This document shows positions 1-8,622 of a stretch of DNA of 64,000 nt, one piece after another. Within the stretch, counting starts at the first letter, position 1, and each line of letters starts with the position of its first letter. The position numbers and the translations under genes are program-made. The stretch comes from an uncultured Rhodopila sp. GTDB taxonomy: Bacteria > Pseudomonadota > Alphaproteobacteria > Acetobacterales > Acetobacteraceae. The notes under the pieces were generated by a model, which did no database searches, was not told where the DNA came from, and saw nothing but the letters and a program-made list of their open reading frames with translations. The stretch covers positions 1 through 64,000 of the forward strand of contig CAIZFE010000100.1 of assembly GCA_903932145.1 (NCBI GenBank), read 5' to 3'.

Positions 1-13
1 ATGGGAGGAGATC

Positions 14-118
14 ATGCACATGGGACGACCTAGTACAAGTCTCAAGAATGATATTACATGGCTACATTTTAGAATGGTTTCGGGCTGTGATTCGAGCCTT
101 TTCAGCGGCTTGATGTAA
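14..118 (+). CDS. possible 34-residue small protein
   Basis: A short open frame starts at ATG 14 and ends at TAA 116-118. A near-perfect Shine-Dalgarno run (GGGAGGAG, 3-10) lies directly upstream, which is the only positive evidence. The product has no recognisable motif, and the window begins too close to show what lies before it. It could equally be chance or a leader peptide for the next gene. Confidence 0.2.
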   Translation: MHMGRPSTSLKNDITWLHFRMVSGCDSSLFSGLM

Positions 119-167
119 ACGGGAGAGGGAAGCTCGGCCTAAGGACGGGACCACGGCGTGGTGGGAG

Positions 168-533
168 GTGTTCGCCGCGCTGGCTGCGAGCGGTTCGTTG
201 ATCGTTGTGGCGATCGGTTTTTTGGCTGCGTCGATCCTGCCGGCGCAGTTCGATTACATAGCGGATGAGCCAACATTGCTGCTGTTAGCGAAGCGGCTCG
301 ACAGCACGGAGCATAATTTGAGGGTCGCCGAGGTGTCTTCGTTCGACGCGCTGATTGTCCTCAAAAACGAATTAGCAGAGCAATACGCCGACGCCGTTCA
401 TCACAACCGCACAGTCAATCAGCGGCGCGTCTTCCGGCGAGCACTTGCGGGATTGGCGATCCTTATAGCGGCAGTGATTAATATCTTACTGGTGCTCGGG
501 GTGATGTCTCTCTATATTCCGCGCAGCGCTTGA
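168..533 (+). CDS. small two-helix membrane protein, unknown function
   Basis: The 121-residue product has an N-terminal hydrophobic helix (about residues 1-24), a charged middle (about 30-85, rich in Glu, Arg and Asn, predicted helical) and a second hydrophobic helix (about 90-116). It therefore looks like a small inner-membrane protein with a soluble loop. The start is GTG 168 with GGGAGG immediately before it at poor spacing, so an internal start is possible. It lies 14 bases before another small gene on the same strand and may be cotranscribed. I do not recognise the family. Confidence 0.5.
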   Translation: MFAALAASGSLIVVAIGFLAASILPAQFDYIADEPTLLLLAKRLDSTEHNLRVAEVSSFDALIVLKNELAEQYADAVHHNRTVNQRRVFRRALAGLAILIAAVINILLVLGVMSLYIPRSA

Positions 534-547
534 GAGGGGCCGTCGTG

Positions 548-745
548 ATGGACGATTCCACAGACTACCCGCCGTTGCAGCAATTGCCACCGAATATACC
601 CCGGCCACCGATGCGCGTGGTCACCAAGGGTTGGTGGGTCTGGCGCGAGGAGTTGATCGACATCGAGGACCTGCGCAAGCGCCGAGCCGAGGAAGCCAAG
701 ATGAGCGGGTTCCGGCGGTTTTTGAAGTACACCTTCAATTGGTAA
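548..745 (+). CDS. small soluble protein, unknown function
   Basis: This 65-residue protein starts at ATG 548, preceded by GAGGGG at 532-537. It is proline-rich at the N-terminus (about residues 8-21) and then basic and amphipathic, with a Trp/Arg-rich stretch and a helix full of Arg, Lys and Glu. There is no signal peptide or membrane helix. It follows a small membrane-protein gene and may form a two-gene unit with it. No family is recognised, and the strong start signal is the main support. Confidence 0.45.
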   Translation: MDDSTDYPPLQQLPPNIPRPPMRVVTKGWWVWREELIDIEDLRKRRAEEAKMSGFRRFLKYTFNW

Positions 746-900
746 AACGGCGGATTCAAATTCCGGGACGAACACCACCAGGTGGCGACTTCTGCGCGCC
801 GGCCATTTCGTCGAGACTTTTGAAGTCATGACCAGTTGGTCCTCCGCCATGCCTATTCCACCAACCTGGTATGATACAGAAACGAACGGGCAGGACGGAC
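746..900. other. intergenic region between convergent genes
   Basis: About 155 bases separate the small forward genes from the reverse acyl-CoA dehydrogenase. Only a weak short inverted repeat (CCACC/GGTGG near 770-783) without a T-tract is visible. I see no gene or clear terminator here. Confidence 0.4.
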
Positions 901-2067
901 TCAATAACTCCGCGGCAGCCCCAGCACATGCTCCGCCAGATACGACAGAATCAGGTTCGTGCTGATCGGCGCCACCTGATAAAGCCGCGTCTCCCGGAAC
1001 TTCCGCTCTATGTCGTATTCCTCAGCAAACCCGAACCCGCCATGCGTCTGGATGCAGGCCTCGCCCGCCGCCCAGGACGCCTCGGCCGCCAGCATCTTCG
1101 CCATGTTGGCTTCTTCGCCGGGTGTCTCTCCCGCTTCGAACTTCGCGCAGCCGGATTGAACCATCAGTTCCGCCGCCCGCATCTGCGCATACGCCCGAGC
1201 CAACGGGAACTGAATCCCCTGGTTCTGCCCGATCGGTCGGCCGAACACTTTTCGCTCGCGCGCATAATCCGACGCCTTGCGCAGGAACCACTTCGCATCC
1301 CCGACGCACTCGGCCGCGATCAGCAGCCGTTCGGCGTTCATCCCGTCCAGAATATACCGGAAACCACGCCCCTCAACGCCGACCAGATTCTCCGCCGGCA
1401 CCACCATGTTGTCGAAGAACACCTCGGTCGAGTTATGGTTCATCATCGTCCGGATCGGCCGGATCGTCAGCCCATTCCCCAGCGTCTGCCGCATATCGAC
1501 GATGAACGTGGAAAGCCCATCGGTCTTCTTCGCCTCTTCACCTTTCGGCGTCGTCCGCGCCAACAGCAGCATCAGGTCGGAGTGTTCCGCCCGCGACGTC
1601 CAAACCTTCTGCCCGTTGACGATGTAGTTGTCGCCCTCGCGCCGGGCGAACGTCCGCAACGATGTCGTGTCGGTCCCGCTGGTCGGCTCCGTCACGCCAA
1701 ACGCCTGTAGCCGCAGCTCGCCCGTCGCGATCTTCGGCAGATACATCGTCTTCTGAGCGTCCGTTCCATGCCGCAGGATCGTGCCCATGATGTACATCTG
1801 GGCGTGGCACGCCGCGCCGTTGCAGCCCTCGGCCTGCACCGTCTCCAGGATTGCCGCCGCCGCCGACAACGGCAGTCCGGCGCCGCCGTATTCCTCGGGG
1901 ATCAGCGCCCCGAGATAGCCGCCTTCCGTCAACGCCCGCACAAACTCTGTCGGATAGCCGCGTTCCTGGTCCAGCTTGCGCCAATACTCGCCGGGAAACT
2001 TCGAGCAAAGTTTCCGGACCTCTTCGCGAATTTCCGCGTGTGGGTCGGCGTGCAGAGTTTCTTTCAT
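901..2067 (-). CDS. acyl-CoA dehydrogenase family protein
   Basis: A 388-residue FAD flavoenzyme, the usual length for the family, predicted to oxidise an acyl-CoA to the 2-enoyl-CoA and pass electrons to ETF. The N-terminal helical domain (about 1-120) is followed by the beta domain with flavin-contact motifs FGVTEPTSGTD (123-133) and YIVNGQKVWTS (148-158), then the C-terminal helical domain with QTHGGFGFAEE. At the usual MCAD catalytic-Glu position the sequence reads RLYQVAP, without Glu. A Glu in MNAERLL (E246) sits where isovaleryl- and long-chain dehydrogenases keep their base. The ATG is preceded by GGGAGA at good spacing. It is a single gene divergent from pdxH. Its substrate cannot be told. 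Confidence 0.93.
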   Translation of the reverse strand: MKETLHADPHAEIREEVRKLCSKFPGEYWRKLDQERGYPTEFVRALTEGGYLGALIPEEYGGAGLPLSAAAAILETVQAEGCNGAACHAQMYIMGTILRHGTDAQKTMYLPKIATGELRLQAFGVTEPTSGTDTTSLRTFARREGDNYIVNGQKVWTSRAEHSDLMLLLARTTPKGEEAKKTDGLSTFIVDMRQTLGNGLTIRPIRTMMNHNSTEVFFDNMVVPAENLVGVEGRGFRYILDGMNAERLLIAAECVGDAKWFLRKASDYARERKVFGRPIGQNQGIQFPLARAYAQMRAAELMVQSGCAKFEAGETPGEEANMAKMLAAEASWAAGEACIQTHGGFGFAEEYDIERKFRETRLYQVAPISTNLILSYLAEHVLGLPRSY

Positions 2068-2218
2068 CGTGGTCTCCCGAGCAGATCAGGTTTGATCGCC
2101 CGAGGGCAGCGAACTTGCAAGGGGCGCGTGGCAGCCCGTTCGGGATGGGCGCTTGCCGGATGGCAGGAAAGTGCTGTTATCCCGCCGTCAAAGACACCGA
2201 CTCCAAAGGATGACCAAG

Positions 2219-2815
2219 ATGCCGGCAGGCGAGCCACTGGCGACCTCCCCCTTCTCCCAGTTCCAGGACTGGATGGCTGAGGCGGAACAGTCAGAACTCA
2301 ATGATCCGAACGCCATGACGGTTGGCACCACGACGCCTGATGGCCGCCCATCGCTGCGCATCATCCTGCTGAAGGGTGTGGATGACCGTGGCTTCGTCTT
2401 TTACACCAACAAGGAAAGCCGCAAGGGCGATGAACTCGCGGCCAATCCCAAGGTGGCGCTGTTATTCCACTGGAAGTCGCTGCGCCGGCAGATCCGGATC
2501 GAGGGAACGGTCGAGTCGGTGACTGACGCCGAAGCCGACACCTACTACGCATCCCGCCCGCGCATTTCCCGCCTCGGCGCCTGGGCGTCGCAGCAATCCC
2601 GCCGGTTGCCGGAAAGGGCGGTCCTCGAAGCCCGCCTCGCCGAAATGGAGCAGCGCTTCCCCGACGAAATTCCGCGCCCGGGCTACTGGTCCGGCTACAG
2701 AGTTTTGCCGGAGTCCTTCGAATTTTGGCAGGACATGCCATATCGTTTGCATGACCGGACGGTTTACCGGCGGGACGCGGCCGGGGTCTGGGAACAGACA
2801 AAATTGTTCCCCTGA
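2219..2815 (+). CDS. pdxH: pyridoxamine 5'-phosphate oxidase
   Basis: PdxH uses FMN and oxygen to convert pyridoxamine or pyridoxine 5'-phosphate into pyridoxal 5'-phosphate. Family motifs are present in order: RPSLRIILLKG and FVFYTNKESRKG near the N-terminus (FMN binding), LFHWKSLRRQIRIEG in the middle, SRPRISRLGAWASQQS, and the C-terminal WSGYRV...FEFWQ...RLHDR block. ATG 2219 (198 residues) is chosen because AAAGGA at 2205-2210 is well spaced. ATG 2210 overlaps that site. It is divergent from the acyl-CoA dehydrogenase, with about 150 bases between them for promoters. Confidence 0.95.
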   Translation: MPAGEPLATSPFSQFQDWMAEAEQSELNDPNAMTVGTTTPDGRPSLRIILLKGVDDRGFVFYTNKESRKGDELAANPKVALLFHWKSLRRQIRIEGTVESVTDAEADTYYASRPRISRLGAWASQQSRRLPERAVLEARLAEMEQRFPDEIPRPGYWSGYRVLPESFEFWQDMPYRLHDRTVYRRDAAGVWEQTKLFP

Positions 2816-2896
2816 TCGTCTCGCTTTCGCGAAGACACTTGCAACGTGAACGCAAACCTGCATTGCTATATACGCAACCCATCGAAGGAGCTGAAA

Positions 2897-3763
2897 ATGG
2901 CCATACGTAAGCTTCTGCTTCCCCTGACAGGGACCGCGGCTGGCGAGGCTGCCCTCGCAACGGCCCTGACGATTGCCCGCCGATGGAACGCCCATGTTCT
3001 GGCGTTACACGTTCGCGTGGACAGCCGCGACGTCGCGCCGTTGGCCGGCGAGGGCCTGTCCGGTGCCATGATCGAGGAAATGATGTCGGCGACCGAAAAG
3101 GAGAGCAATGACCGGGCTCACGCCGTCCGCTCCATGTTCGAACGTTTCGTCGCCCGCCATGATGTCGTCGTCCAGGAAGCCCACCCCGGCTCGGATCACG
3201 CCACGGCCAGCTTTGCCGCCGTCACTGGTCGCGAAGAGGACATTGTCGCCCAGCAGGCTCGGCTTGCCGACCTGACGGTGGTGCCGCATCCCGATGCCGG
3301 CGAGGACGTCTCCTCCTCAGACGCTCTGCATGCCGTGCTGTTTGATTCCGGCCGTCCGGTGTTGATCTCGCCCCAGGTGGCCCCGGCGCAAATTGGCTCG
3401 CGGGTGTGCATTGCCTGGAACGGGACGGCTGAATCGGCTTCGTCCGTTCAGGCCGCGATGCCGTGGATGCAGCGTGCCGAGGGGGTGGCGATCATGTCAG
3501 CCGATGGCTATCAGCGACGCGGGCCGGGCGCGCCTGATCTTGCTGCCTATCTGGCTCTGCACGGCATTCACGCTGAAATCGTTACATTCAAGTCTGTCGG
3601 CGGGTCGGTCGGTGCCGGCCTCCTCGCAGCCGCCGCGGCGTTCGGTTGCGACCTGCTGTCGATGGGGGCTTATTCCCACTCCCGGCTGCGCCAACTGATC
3701 CTGGGCGGCGTGACCCGGCATGTGCTGGAGCATTCCACGCTGCCGGTCATGATGAACCGCTAA
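2897..3763 (+). CDS. universal stress protein, tandem UspA-like domains
   Basis: This 288-residue cytoplasmic protein resembles two fused Usp folds. The N-terminal half begins with a typical first strand (IRKLLLPLTGT) but has a diverged second part. The C-terminal half (about 150-288) ends in the nucleotide-binding signature GAYSHSRLRQLILGGVTRHV followed by STLPVMM, as in ATP-binding Usps. The start at ATG 2897 is set by AAGGAG at 2885-2890. A strong hairpin just after the stop suggests a single-gene transcript. The exact stress role cannot be inferred. Confidence 0.88.
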   Translation: MAIRKLLLPLTGTAAGEAALATALTIARRWNAHVLALHVRVDSRDVAPLAGEGLSGAMIEEMMSATEKESNDRAHAVRSMFERFVARHDVVVQEAHPGSDHATASFAAVTGREEDIVAQQARLADLTVVPHPDAGEDVSSSDALHAVLFDSGRPVLISPQVAPAQIGSRVCIAWNGTAESASSVQAAMPWMQRAEGVAIMSADGYQRRGPGAPDLAAYLALHGIHAEIVTFKSVGGSVGAGLLAAAAAFGCDLLSMGAYSHSRLRQLILGGVTRHVLEHSTLPVMMNR

Positions 3764-3774
3764 CGTCTCGGGTG

Positions 3775-3805
3775 GTCCATCCGTCCTGTTTCGGGGCGGA
3801 TGGAC
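3775..3805. terminator. bidirectional hairpin between convergent genes
   Basis: A perfect 9-bp stem, GTCCATCCG (3775-3783) and CGGATGGAC (3797-3805), has a 13-base loop. It lies between the universal stress protein stop and the ftsB-like stop (convergent). On the minus strand an A/T-rich stretch follows. It probably terminates both transcripts. Confidence 0.6.
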
Positions 3806-3808
3806 GTC

Positions 3809-4138
3809 TTAGAAAAGCTTCTCTTGCGGACCCAGCTTCACGATCACATCGTTCGGGTCCGCCAAGTTAAGCATCGCCCGGGCGCGTTCGTCCAACGTGT
3901 CGGGGTTCAGGTGTCGTGCCCTTAGACCAGCGACGCGCATTTCCCAGCCATCCCGTTCCGCTTTGGCTGCCGCTTGATCCACAAGGACCTGCTTCAGAAG
4001 CTCCTGCCGCTGAGCAGAGGCCACCAAACCGCGATCACCTTGCGTGGCGTTCCAGCCAAAATAGCCTGTAATGGCCAGGAAGATCGCCGGCGCGATCATG
4101 GTCCCGGCCCGTCTTTTCAGTTCACTGGCGAGTGACAT
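3809..4138 (-). CDS. FtsB/DivIC-family septum formation initiator
   Basis: A 109-residue bitopic membrane protein. It has a short cytoplasmic N-terminus, one hydrophobic helix (about residues 15-32, MIAPAIFLAITGYFGW), a short heptad-like helix (about 40-75, coiled-coil-like) and a C-terminal part with LNLADPNDVIVKLG, typical of the alphaproteobacterial FtsB family. FtsB-type proteins bridge FtsL/FtsQ in the divisome. ATG 4138 is chosen because GGAG lies 6 bases upstream. A TTG 27 bases earlier is possible but has no such site. In related genomes this gene often sits near eno and pdh genes, but not here. Confidence 0.8.
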   Translation of the reverse strand: MSLASELKRRAGTMIAPAIFLAITGYFGWNATQGDRGLVASAQRQELLKQVLVDQAAAKAERDGWEMRVAGLRARHLNPDTLDERARAMLNLADPNDVIVKLGPQEKLF

Positions 4139-4284
4139 CGCAGGCTCCACGGGTTTGTTGGACAATTCTAGCGCGACTCGGGCGGATCGTGAACAAAAAA
4201 GCCGCTAAGTTGCCGAATTTTCGTCATTTCTCATGGCTAGATATTGTATTGCGGCAATTCGAAACCGGATTTCAGGAGACTTTT

Positions 4285-4581
4285 ATGCGATTTCGCACTC
4301 TGATTTTAACGGCCATGTGTGCCTTCATCGGGCTTGCGGGTGTGGCACCGGCATTCGCCGACGACGATTGGCGCCGGGACGAGCGTCACGAGCACGAGCA
4401 CGAACACGAGCGGCAAGAGTGGCGCGAACACGAATGGCGTGAACATGAAGCTCGCGAACACGAAATGAGGGAACGCCAGCGGTGGGAGTACAATCATGCC
4501 CCGCCAGTGATTGTGGCACCGGGATATGGGGCGTACCCGCCTCCGCCGGTATACTACGGCAACCCCGGTTATGGTCGCTGA
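4285..4581 (+). CDS. secreted His/Glu/Arg-rich repeat protein
   Basis: A 98-residue protein with a cleavable signal peptide (about 1-24, ending APAFA). A low-complexity block (about 30-64) follows, built from HE, REHE and WREHE units, and then a Pro/Tyr/Gly-rich tail ([18 protein letters not shown]). It should be periplasmic or extracellular. The dense His/Glu block could bind metal ions or act as a charged linker (inference). The start at ATG 4285 is supported by CAGGAG at 4273-4278. It is divergent from the ftsB-like gene. Similar PXPV/HE-rich small exported proteins are common in proteobacteria, without known function. Confidence 0.75.
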   Translation: MRFRTLILTAMCAFIGLAGVAPAFADDDWRRDERHEHEHEHERQEWREHEWREHEAREHEMRERQRWEYNHAPPVIVAPGYGAYPPPPVYYGNPGYGR

Positions 4582-4693
4582 TCCGCACCCCGCTATTTCG
4601 CTGCTTGCAGGCGCCGGCCCTTATTGCGCGTTGACAGGACTCGGCGTCGAACGCATCGTCCGGCCGCTTTCAAAACCAGGAAACGGCCCCGCG

Positions 4694-5533
4694 ATGTCTC
4701 AGCATAGCCTGCAACAACCGATCGAAGACCTTTGGGAACAGCGGGACACGCTGTCCTCCTCCACTAAAGGCGAGGCGCGCGATGCGGTTGAGGCCGCGCT
4801 CGACGCGCTCGACAACGGGTCGGTGCGTGTCGCGGAAAAAGGCGACGACGGTTGGCAGGTGCATCAGTGGCTGAAGAAGGCCGTGCTGATGTCGTTCCGC
4901 CTGACCGATTCGGCGCCGATGGAAGGCCCTGGGGGCGCCCCGGTGTGGGACAAAGTGCCGATGAAATTCGCTGGCTGGGGTGAGAACCGCTTCAAGGAAG
5001 CCGGATTCCGCGCCGTGCCGGGTGCGGTCGTGCGCCGCTCCGCGTACATCGCGCCGGGCGCCGTGCTGATGCCCAGCTTTGTCAATGTCGGCGCCCATGT
5101 CGGCCGGAACACCATGGTCGATACCTGGGCGACAGTCGGAAGCTGCGCGCAGATCGGCGCCAACTGCCATCTGTCCGGTGGTGTCGGCATCGGCGGCGTG
5201 TTGGAGCCGCTCCAGGCCAATCCGGTGATCATCGAGGACGATTGCTTCGTCGGCGCGCGTTCCGAAGTCGCGGAGGGCGTCATCGTCGAGCGCGGCAGCG
5301 TTTTGTCGATGGGAGTGTTCATCGGTGCCTCCACCAAGATCATCGACCGCGCCACCGGCGAGATCTTCATGGGTCGGGTCCCGGCCTATTCGGTGGTCGT
5401 TCCGGGCTCCTTGCCGGGTAAGCCGTTGCCGGATGGGACGCCAGGTCCGTCGCTGTATTGCGCGGTCATCGTGAAGATCGTGGACGCCCAAACCCGGGCC
5501 AAAACCTCCATCAACGAGTTGTTGCGCGATTGA
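4694..5533 (+). CDS. dapD: 2,3,4,5-tetrahydropyridine-2,6-dicarboxylate N-succinyltransferase
   Basis: DapD transfers succinyl from succinyl-CoA to tetrahydrodipicolinate in the succinylase branch of lysine and meso-diaminopimelate synthesis. The 279-residue length is normal. The N-terminal helical part is followed by a left-handed beta-helix with hexapeptide repeats (roughly 110-240), including [20 protein letters not shown] and [20 protein letters not shown], conserved in DapD. ATG 4694 has AGGAAA about 10 bases upstream and matches the family N-terminus. The gene overlaps dapE, so the two are translationally coupled. Confidence 0.97.
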   Translation: MSQHSLQQPIEDLWEQRDTLSSSTKGEARDAVEAALDALDNGSVRVAEKGDDGWQVHQWLKKAVLMSFRLTDSAPMEGPGGAPVWDKVPMKFAGWGENRFKEAGFRAVPGAVVRRSAYIAPGAVLMPSFVNVGAHVGRNTMVDTWATVGSCAQIGANCHLSGGVGIGGVLEPLQANPVIIEDDCFVGARSEVAEGVIVERGSVLSMGVFIGASTKIIDRATGEIFMGRVPAYSVVVPGSLPGKPLPDGTPGPSLYCAVIVKIVDAQTRAKTSINELLRD

Positions 5534-6657
5534 GCGATCTCCTCGACCCCTTGCCGTTGGCGCAGTCGCTGATTCGCTGCGCCTCGGTAACCCCAGCCGA
5601 CGGTGGCGCGCAGGATGCGCTGACCGGCATGTTGAGCAGCCTTGGTTTCACCGTCCACCGCCTACGGTTTGGTGAGATCGAGAATATTTTCGCGCGCCTC
5701 GGTTCGGACAGTCCGCACATCTGCTTCGCCGGCCACACCGACGTCGTACCCGTCGGCGCCACCAATTGGCGCACCGATCCGTTCGGCGGTGAGGTCCGCG
5801 ACGGCGTGCTCTACGGGCGTGGCGCCTGCGACATGAAGGGCGCGATCGCTGCGTTCGTCTCAGGCGTCGCGCAACACCTGGAACAGGGTGCGCTAAAAGG
5901 CTCGATCAGCTTCCTGATCACCGGCGACGAGGAAGGCCCTGCCACGGACGGCACCGTCAAAGTGCTGGAATGGATGCGCGCCAATAGTCAGGTGCCGGAT
6001 TTCTGTCTGGTCGGTGAACCAACCTGTCCGGTCAAACTCGGTGACATGGTCAAGATCGGCCGCCGCGGCAGCGTCAACATGAAGATCGAGGTGTATGGCA
6101 CACAAGGCCACGTCGCCTATCCGCATCGCGCCGACAACCCGGTCCACCGCCTGATCCGGGCCTTGGATGCATTGACCTCCGCCCCAGTGGATGCGGGCAC
6201 CGATTGGTTCGAGCCATCTTCGCTCCAGGTCGTCAGCATCGATGTCGGCAATCCGGCGACAAACATCATTCCCGCGTCCGCCAGAGCCGGGTTGAACATC
6301 CGGTTCAATGACGGCCACAGCGGTGCCTCCCTGACTGCCTGGGTAAGGGCGACGCTTGCACGCTACGCTGATCGGTTCGATCTGGAGTCTTCGATCAGTG
6401 GCGAGTCATTTGTCACCAAACCCGGCCCCCTGGTCGATATTTTGCGGCATGCGATCAAAGGTGCGACCGGCATCGATCCCAAACTGGACACCGGCGGCGG
6501 CACGTCCGATGCACGCTTCATCGCCAATTACTGTCCGGTCGCCGAGTTTGGACTGGTCGGCGCAACCATGCACCAGACCGACGAATGCGTCCCTGTGGCC
6601 GAACTACGTGACCTCGCCCGGATCTATCGCGATATTCTGGCGGCTTTCCTGGCATGA
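5530..6657 (+). CDS. dapE: succinyl-diaminopimelate desuccinylase
   Basis: DapE hydrolyses N-succinyl-L,L-DAP, the step after DapD and the aminotransferase. This M20 dizinc hydrolase shows [12 protein letters not shown] (metal His and Asp), [20 protein letters not shown] (catalytic Glu pair), LVGEPTCP and the C-terminal [11 protein letters not shown] with [14 protein letters not shown]. No ATG or GTG gives the family N-terminus. TTG 5530 overlaps the dapD stop (TTGA) and gives 375 residues, the standard size, so a coupled TTG start is proposed. It overlaps the following membrane-protein gene by ATGA. Confidence 0.96.
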   Translation: MSDLLDPLPLAQSLIRCASVTPADGGAQDALTGMLSSLGFTVHRLRFGEIENIFARLGSDSPHICFAGHTDVVPVGATNWRTDPFGGEVRDGVLYGRGACDMKGAIAAFVSGVAQHLEQGALKGSISFLITGDEEGPATDGTVKVLEWMRANSQVPDFCLVGEPTCPVKLGDMVKIGRRGSVNMKIEVYGTQGHVAYPHRADNPVHRLIRALDALTSAPVDAGTDWFEPSSLQVVSIDVGNPATNIIPASARAGLNIRFNDGHSGASLTAWVRATLARYADRFDLESSISGESFVTKPGPLVDILRHAIKGATGIDPKLDTGGGTSDARFIANYCPVAEFGLVGATMHQTDECVPVAELRDLARIYRDILAAFLA

Positions 6658-7223
6658 GCCAGAGCCTGCCGCCGCGGAAAAGCGTCATCGTCGGAATCAT
6701 GCGCATCGCCCGGGGACGGGCGGACGGCCTCGATTTCTTTAACTCAAGTGTTCAGTCCTATCTGTCCAGCCTCGCGCCCCTCGTCGCGTTTCCGTTGGTT
6801 GGCGCAGTCATGGCGATCTACTCCGACGGTCCGCGGCATGCGCTGACCGATTTGGCGATGATGCTGTGCGCCCTGCTGACCCCGGCGGTGGTGTCTTATG
6901 AGTTGGCCCGCCTGTGGAAGCGGGACGACGCCTGGCTGCGATTCGCAACGGTGTTCAACTGGTGTGAGTGGATACTGCCGATCCTGGCCTGCCTGCTGCT
7001 GGTTCCCCTTAGCCTACTGATTGCGCTTGGCCTGAATGAAAGCGCCGCCGGAAACGTATGGGTCGGGTGTCTCGGACTTTATGGACTGTGGCTACATTGG
7101 TTTTTGGCGCGCAACGCGCTGGCATTGTCTCGATATCGCGCCGCGATGCTCGTCCTGATCGTCAACTTCGCGACTGTGCTGACCGTCATGGGGCCGCGCT
7201 TTCTGGCCGATCGCCTCGGATGA
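6654..7223 (+). CDS. multi-pass membrane protein, unknown (paralogue A of a tandem pair)
   Basis: A 189-residue protein with about four hydrophobic helices (approximately 38-58, 65-85, 105-130 and 137-185). Its start overlaps the dapE stop (ATGA) and its stop overlaps the next gene in the same way, so the four genes from dapD on form one coupled operon. The region FATVFNWCEWI resembles FIAVWNWCNVI in the next protein. That match, with similar size and helix layout, marks the two as tandem paralogues. No function is recognised, and operon membership alone does not prove a role in lysine synthesis. Confidence 0.8.
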   Translation: MSQSLPPRKSVIVGIMRIARGRADGLDFFNSSVQSYLSSLAPLVAFPLVGAVMAIYSDGPRHALTDLAMMLCALLTPAVVSYELARLWKRDDAWLRFATVFNWCEWILPILACLLLVPLSLLIALGLNESAAGNVWVGCLGLYGLWLHWFLARNALALSRYRAAMLVLIVNFATVLTVMGPRFLADRLG

Positions 7224-7786
7224 GTGCGGTATCCGCCGTGACATCCGGCCTGCATGCGGCACTACGCCTGGCGGGCGGCAGAGCCGACGGCGTCGCACTG
7301 GTGCCCGGCGACCACAAGACCATCGCTCGCAGCTTTTGGTCGATTGCGTTGTGTGTGCCACCGGTGATTGTCCGCTTGCTGATGTCCTGGGCAGACACCG
7401 GCATTCCGGACGACGCGGCTCACCTGATCGGCCGGGAAGTGATCGTCTTCGTGGTGGGCTGGCTTCTGTTCGTCGAAGTAACCCATCGCCTGACGCCGAT
7501 GATCGGCCGCGGCCAGCAGTGGGGCCGCTTCATCGCGGTCTGGAACTGGTGCAACGTGATCGAGGGCATGCTCGTCGTCATCGGCGGCATTCCCGGGGCG
7601 CTCGGTGCGCCGGAGATCGTCGCTCAGGCCTGTGAACTGGTCACCATTGGCTGGGCGCTGTGGCTGGAGTGGTATGCGACCCGTTTGACATTGGGAATTG
7701 GATCGACAGCGGCCGTATCGTTGGTCCTGCTGGATCAGTCGATCGGGATCATACTGGCATCGCTGGCGGTATCGGTCAGCCTATGA
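7220..7786 (+). CDS. multi-pass membrane protein, unknown (paralogue B of a tandem pair)
   Basis: A 188-residue integral membrane protein, started by an ATG that overlaps the previous stop. Hydrophobic segments lie at about 37-55, 72-90, 105-130 and 145-185, and a basic N-terminus precedes them (GDHKTIARSFWSIAL). It shares a WNWCN motif and helix layout with the upstream paralogue. It is the last gene of the dapD-dapE operon. About 60 bases separate its stop from the convergent truA stop. No function is recognised. Confidence 0.8.
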   Translation: MSAVSAVTSGLHAALRLAGGRADGVALVPGDHKTIARSFWSIALCVPPVIVRLLMSWADTGIPDDAAHLIGREVIVFVVGWLLFVEVTHRLTPMIGRGQQWGRFIAVWNWCNVIEGMLVVIGGIPGALGAPEIVAQACELVTIGWALWLEWYATRLTLGIGSTAAVSLVLLDQSIGIILASLAVSVSL

Positions 7787-7845
7787 TCGCCAAACGGCGA
7801 TGATCGGCGCTGCTATTCCCCGGGGTGAAGGGGCGAAAGTTGGCC

Positions 7846-8622
7846 TCAATGCCGGTTGGTGTGATCGCCGAACGGATTGTCGGGATAGTTAACGCGGATC
7901 AGTGTCAGCCCCTCCGGCGGCGCCGTCGGTCCGGCCGCGGCGCGGTGTCTGGCTGCCAACGCCTCGGTCACTTGGTCGGCGGTCCACGTTCCTTCACCGA
8001 CCAGCTTAAGGGTGCCGGCAAAATTCCGTACCTGATGATGCAGGAAGCTGCGCGCCTCGGTTTCGATCTCAATGATATCGCCGAGCCTTGTGACATCCAG
8101 CCGCTCCAGGGTCCGCACAGGTGATTTCGCCTGACACGACGCCGCTCGGAATGACGTGAAATCGTGGTGGCCGACCAACCGCTGGGCAGCGTCATGCATC
8201 GCGCAGGTGTCGAGCGGCTGGGGAACGTGCCAGACCCGACCCCGCATCAATGCCGGCCGGCTGCCGCGATTGAGGATGCGGAAACGGTAAGCGCGCTGGT
8301 CAGCGGAGAACCGCGCGCTCCAATCCGCGGGCACCTTCACGGCGGTCAGCACGACCACCGGATGCGGCTTCATGTGATAATTCAGCGCTTCCCGAACCGA
8401 TTTGGCACTGTGGCGATCCGGTAAATCCATGTGCGCGACCTGACCCTCGGCATGCACGCCGGAATCGGTACGGCCGGCCGCTACGCTGGCAACCGGTTGA
8501 CCACCGTTCAAATGGGTTGCTGCCCGTTCCAGCACAGCCTGCACGGATAGGCCATTGACCTGACGCTGCCAGCCAACAAACGGAGTTCCGTCATATTCGA
8601 GAAGCAGTGCCCAGCGGGTCAT
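7846..8622 (-). CDS. truA: tRNA pseudouridine(38-40) synthase
   Basis: TruA isomerises uridines 38-40 in the anticodon stem-loop of many tRNAs. The 258-residue protein has the N-terminal LLEYDGTPFVGWQRQ and the catalytic Asp motif AAGRTDSGVHAEGQVAH. C-terminal family blocks YRFRILNR, HDFTSFRAA and FLHHQVRNFAGTL are also present. The start overlaps the stop of fmt (ATGA), placing it third in a def-fmt-truA operon, a common alphaproteobacterial arrangement. Confidence 0.96.
   Translation of the reverse strand: MTRWALLLEYDGTPFVGWQRQVNGLSVQAVLERAATHLNGGQPVASVAAGRTDSGVHAEGQVAHMDLPDRHSAKSVREALNYHMKPHPVVVLTAVKVPADWSARFSADQRAYRFRILNRGSRPALMRGRVWHVPQPLDTCAMHDAAQRLVGHHDFTSFRAASCQAKSPVRTLERLDVTRLGDIIEIETEARSFLHHQVRNFAGTLKLVGEGTWTADQVTEALAARHRAAAGPTAPPEGLTLIRVNYPDNPFGDHTNRH

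Noticed and set aside
871-1710. Long forward frame opposite the acyl-CoA dehydrogenase
   Set aside because: It has Arg/Pro/His-rich shadow composition and no ribosome site, and lies wholly antisense to a well-supported gene.
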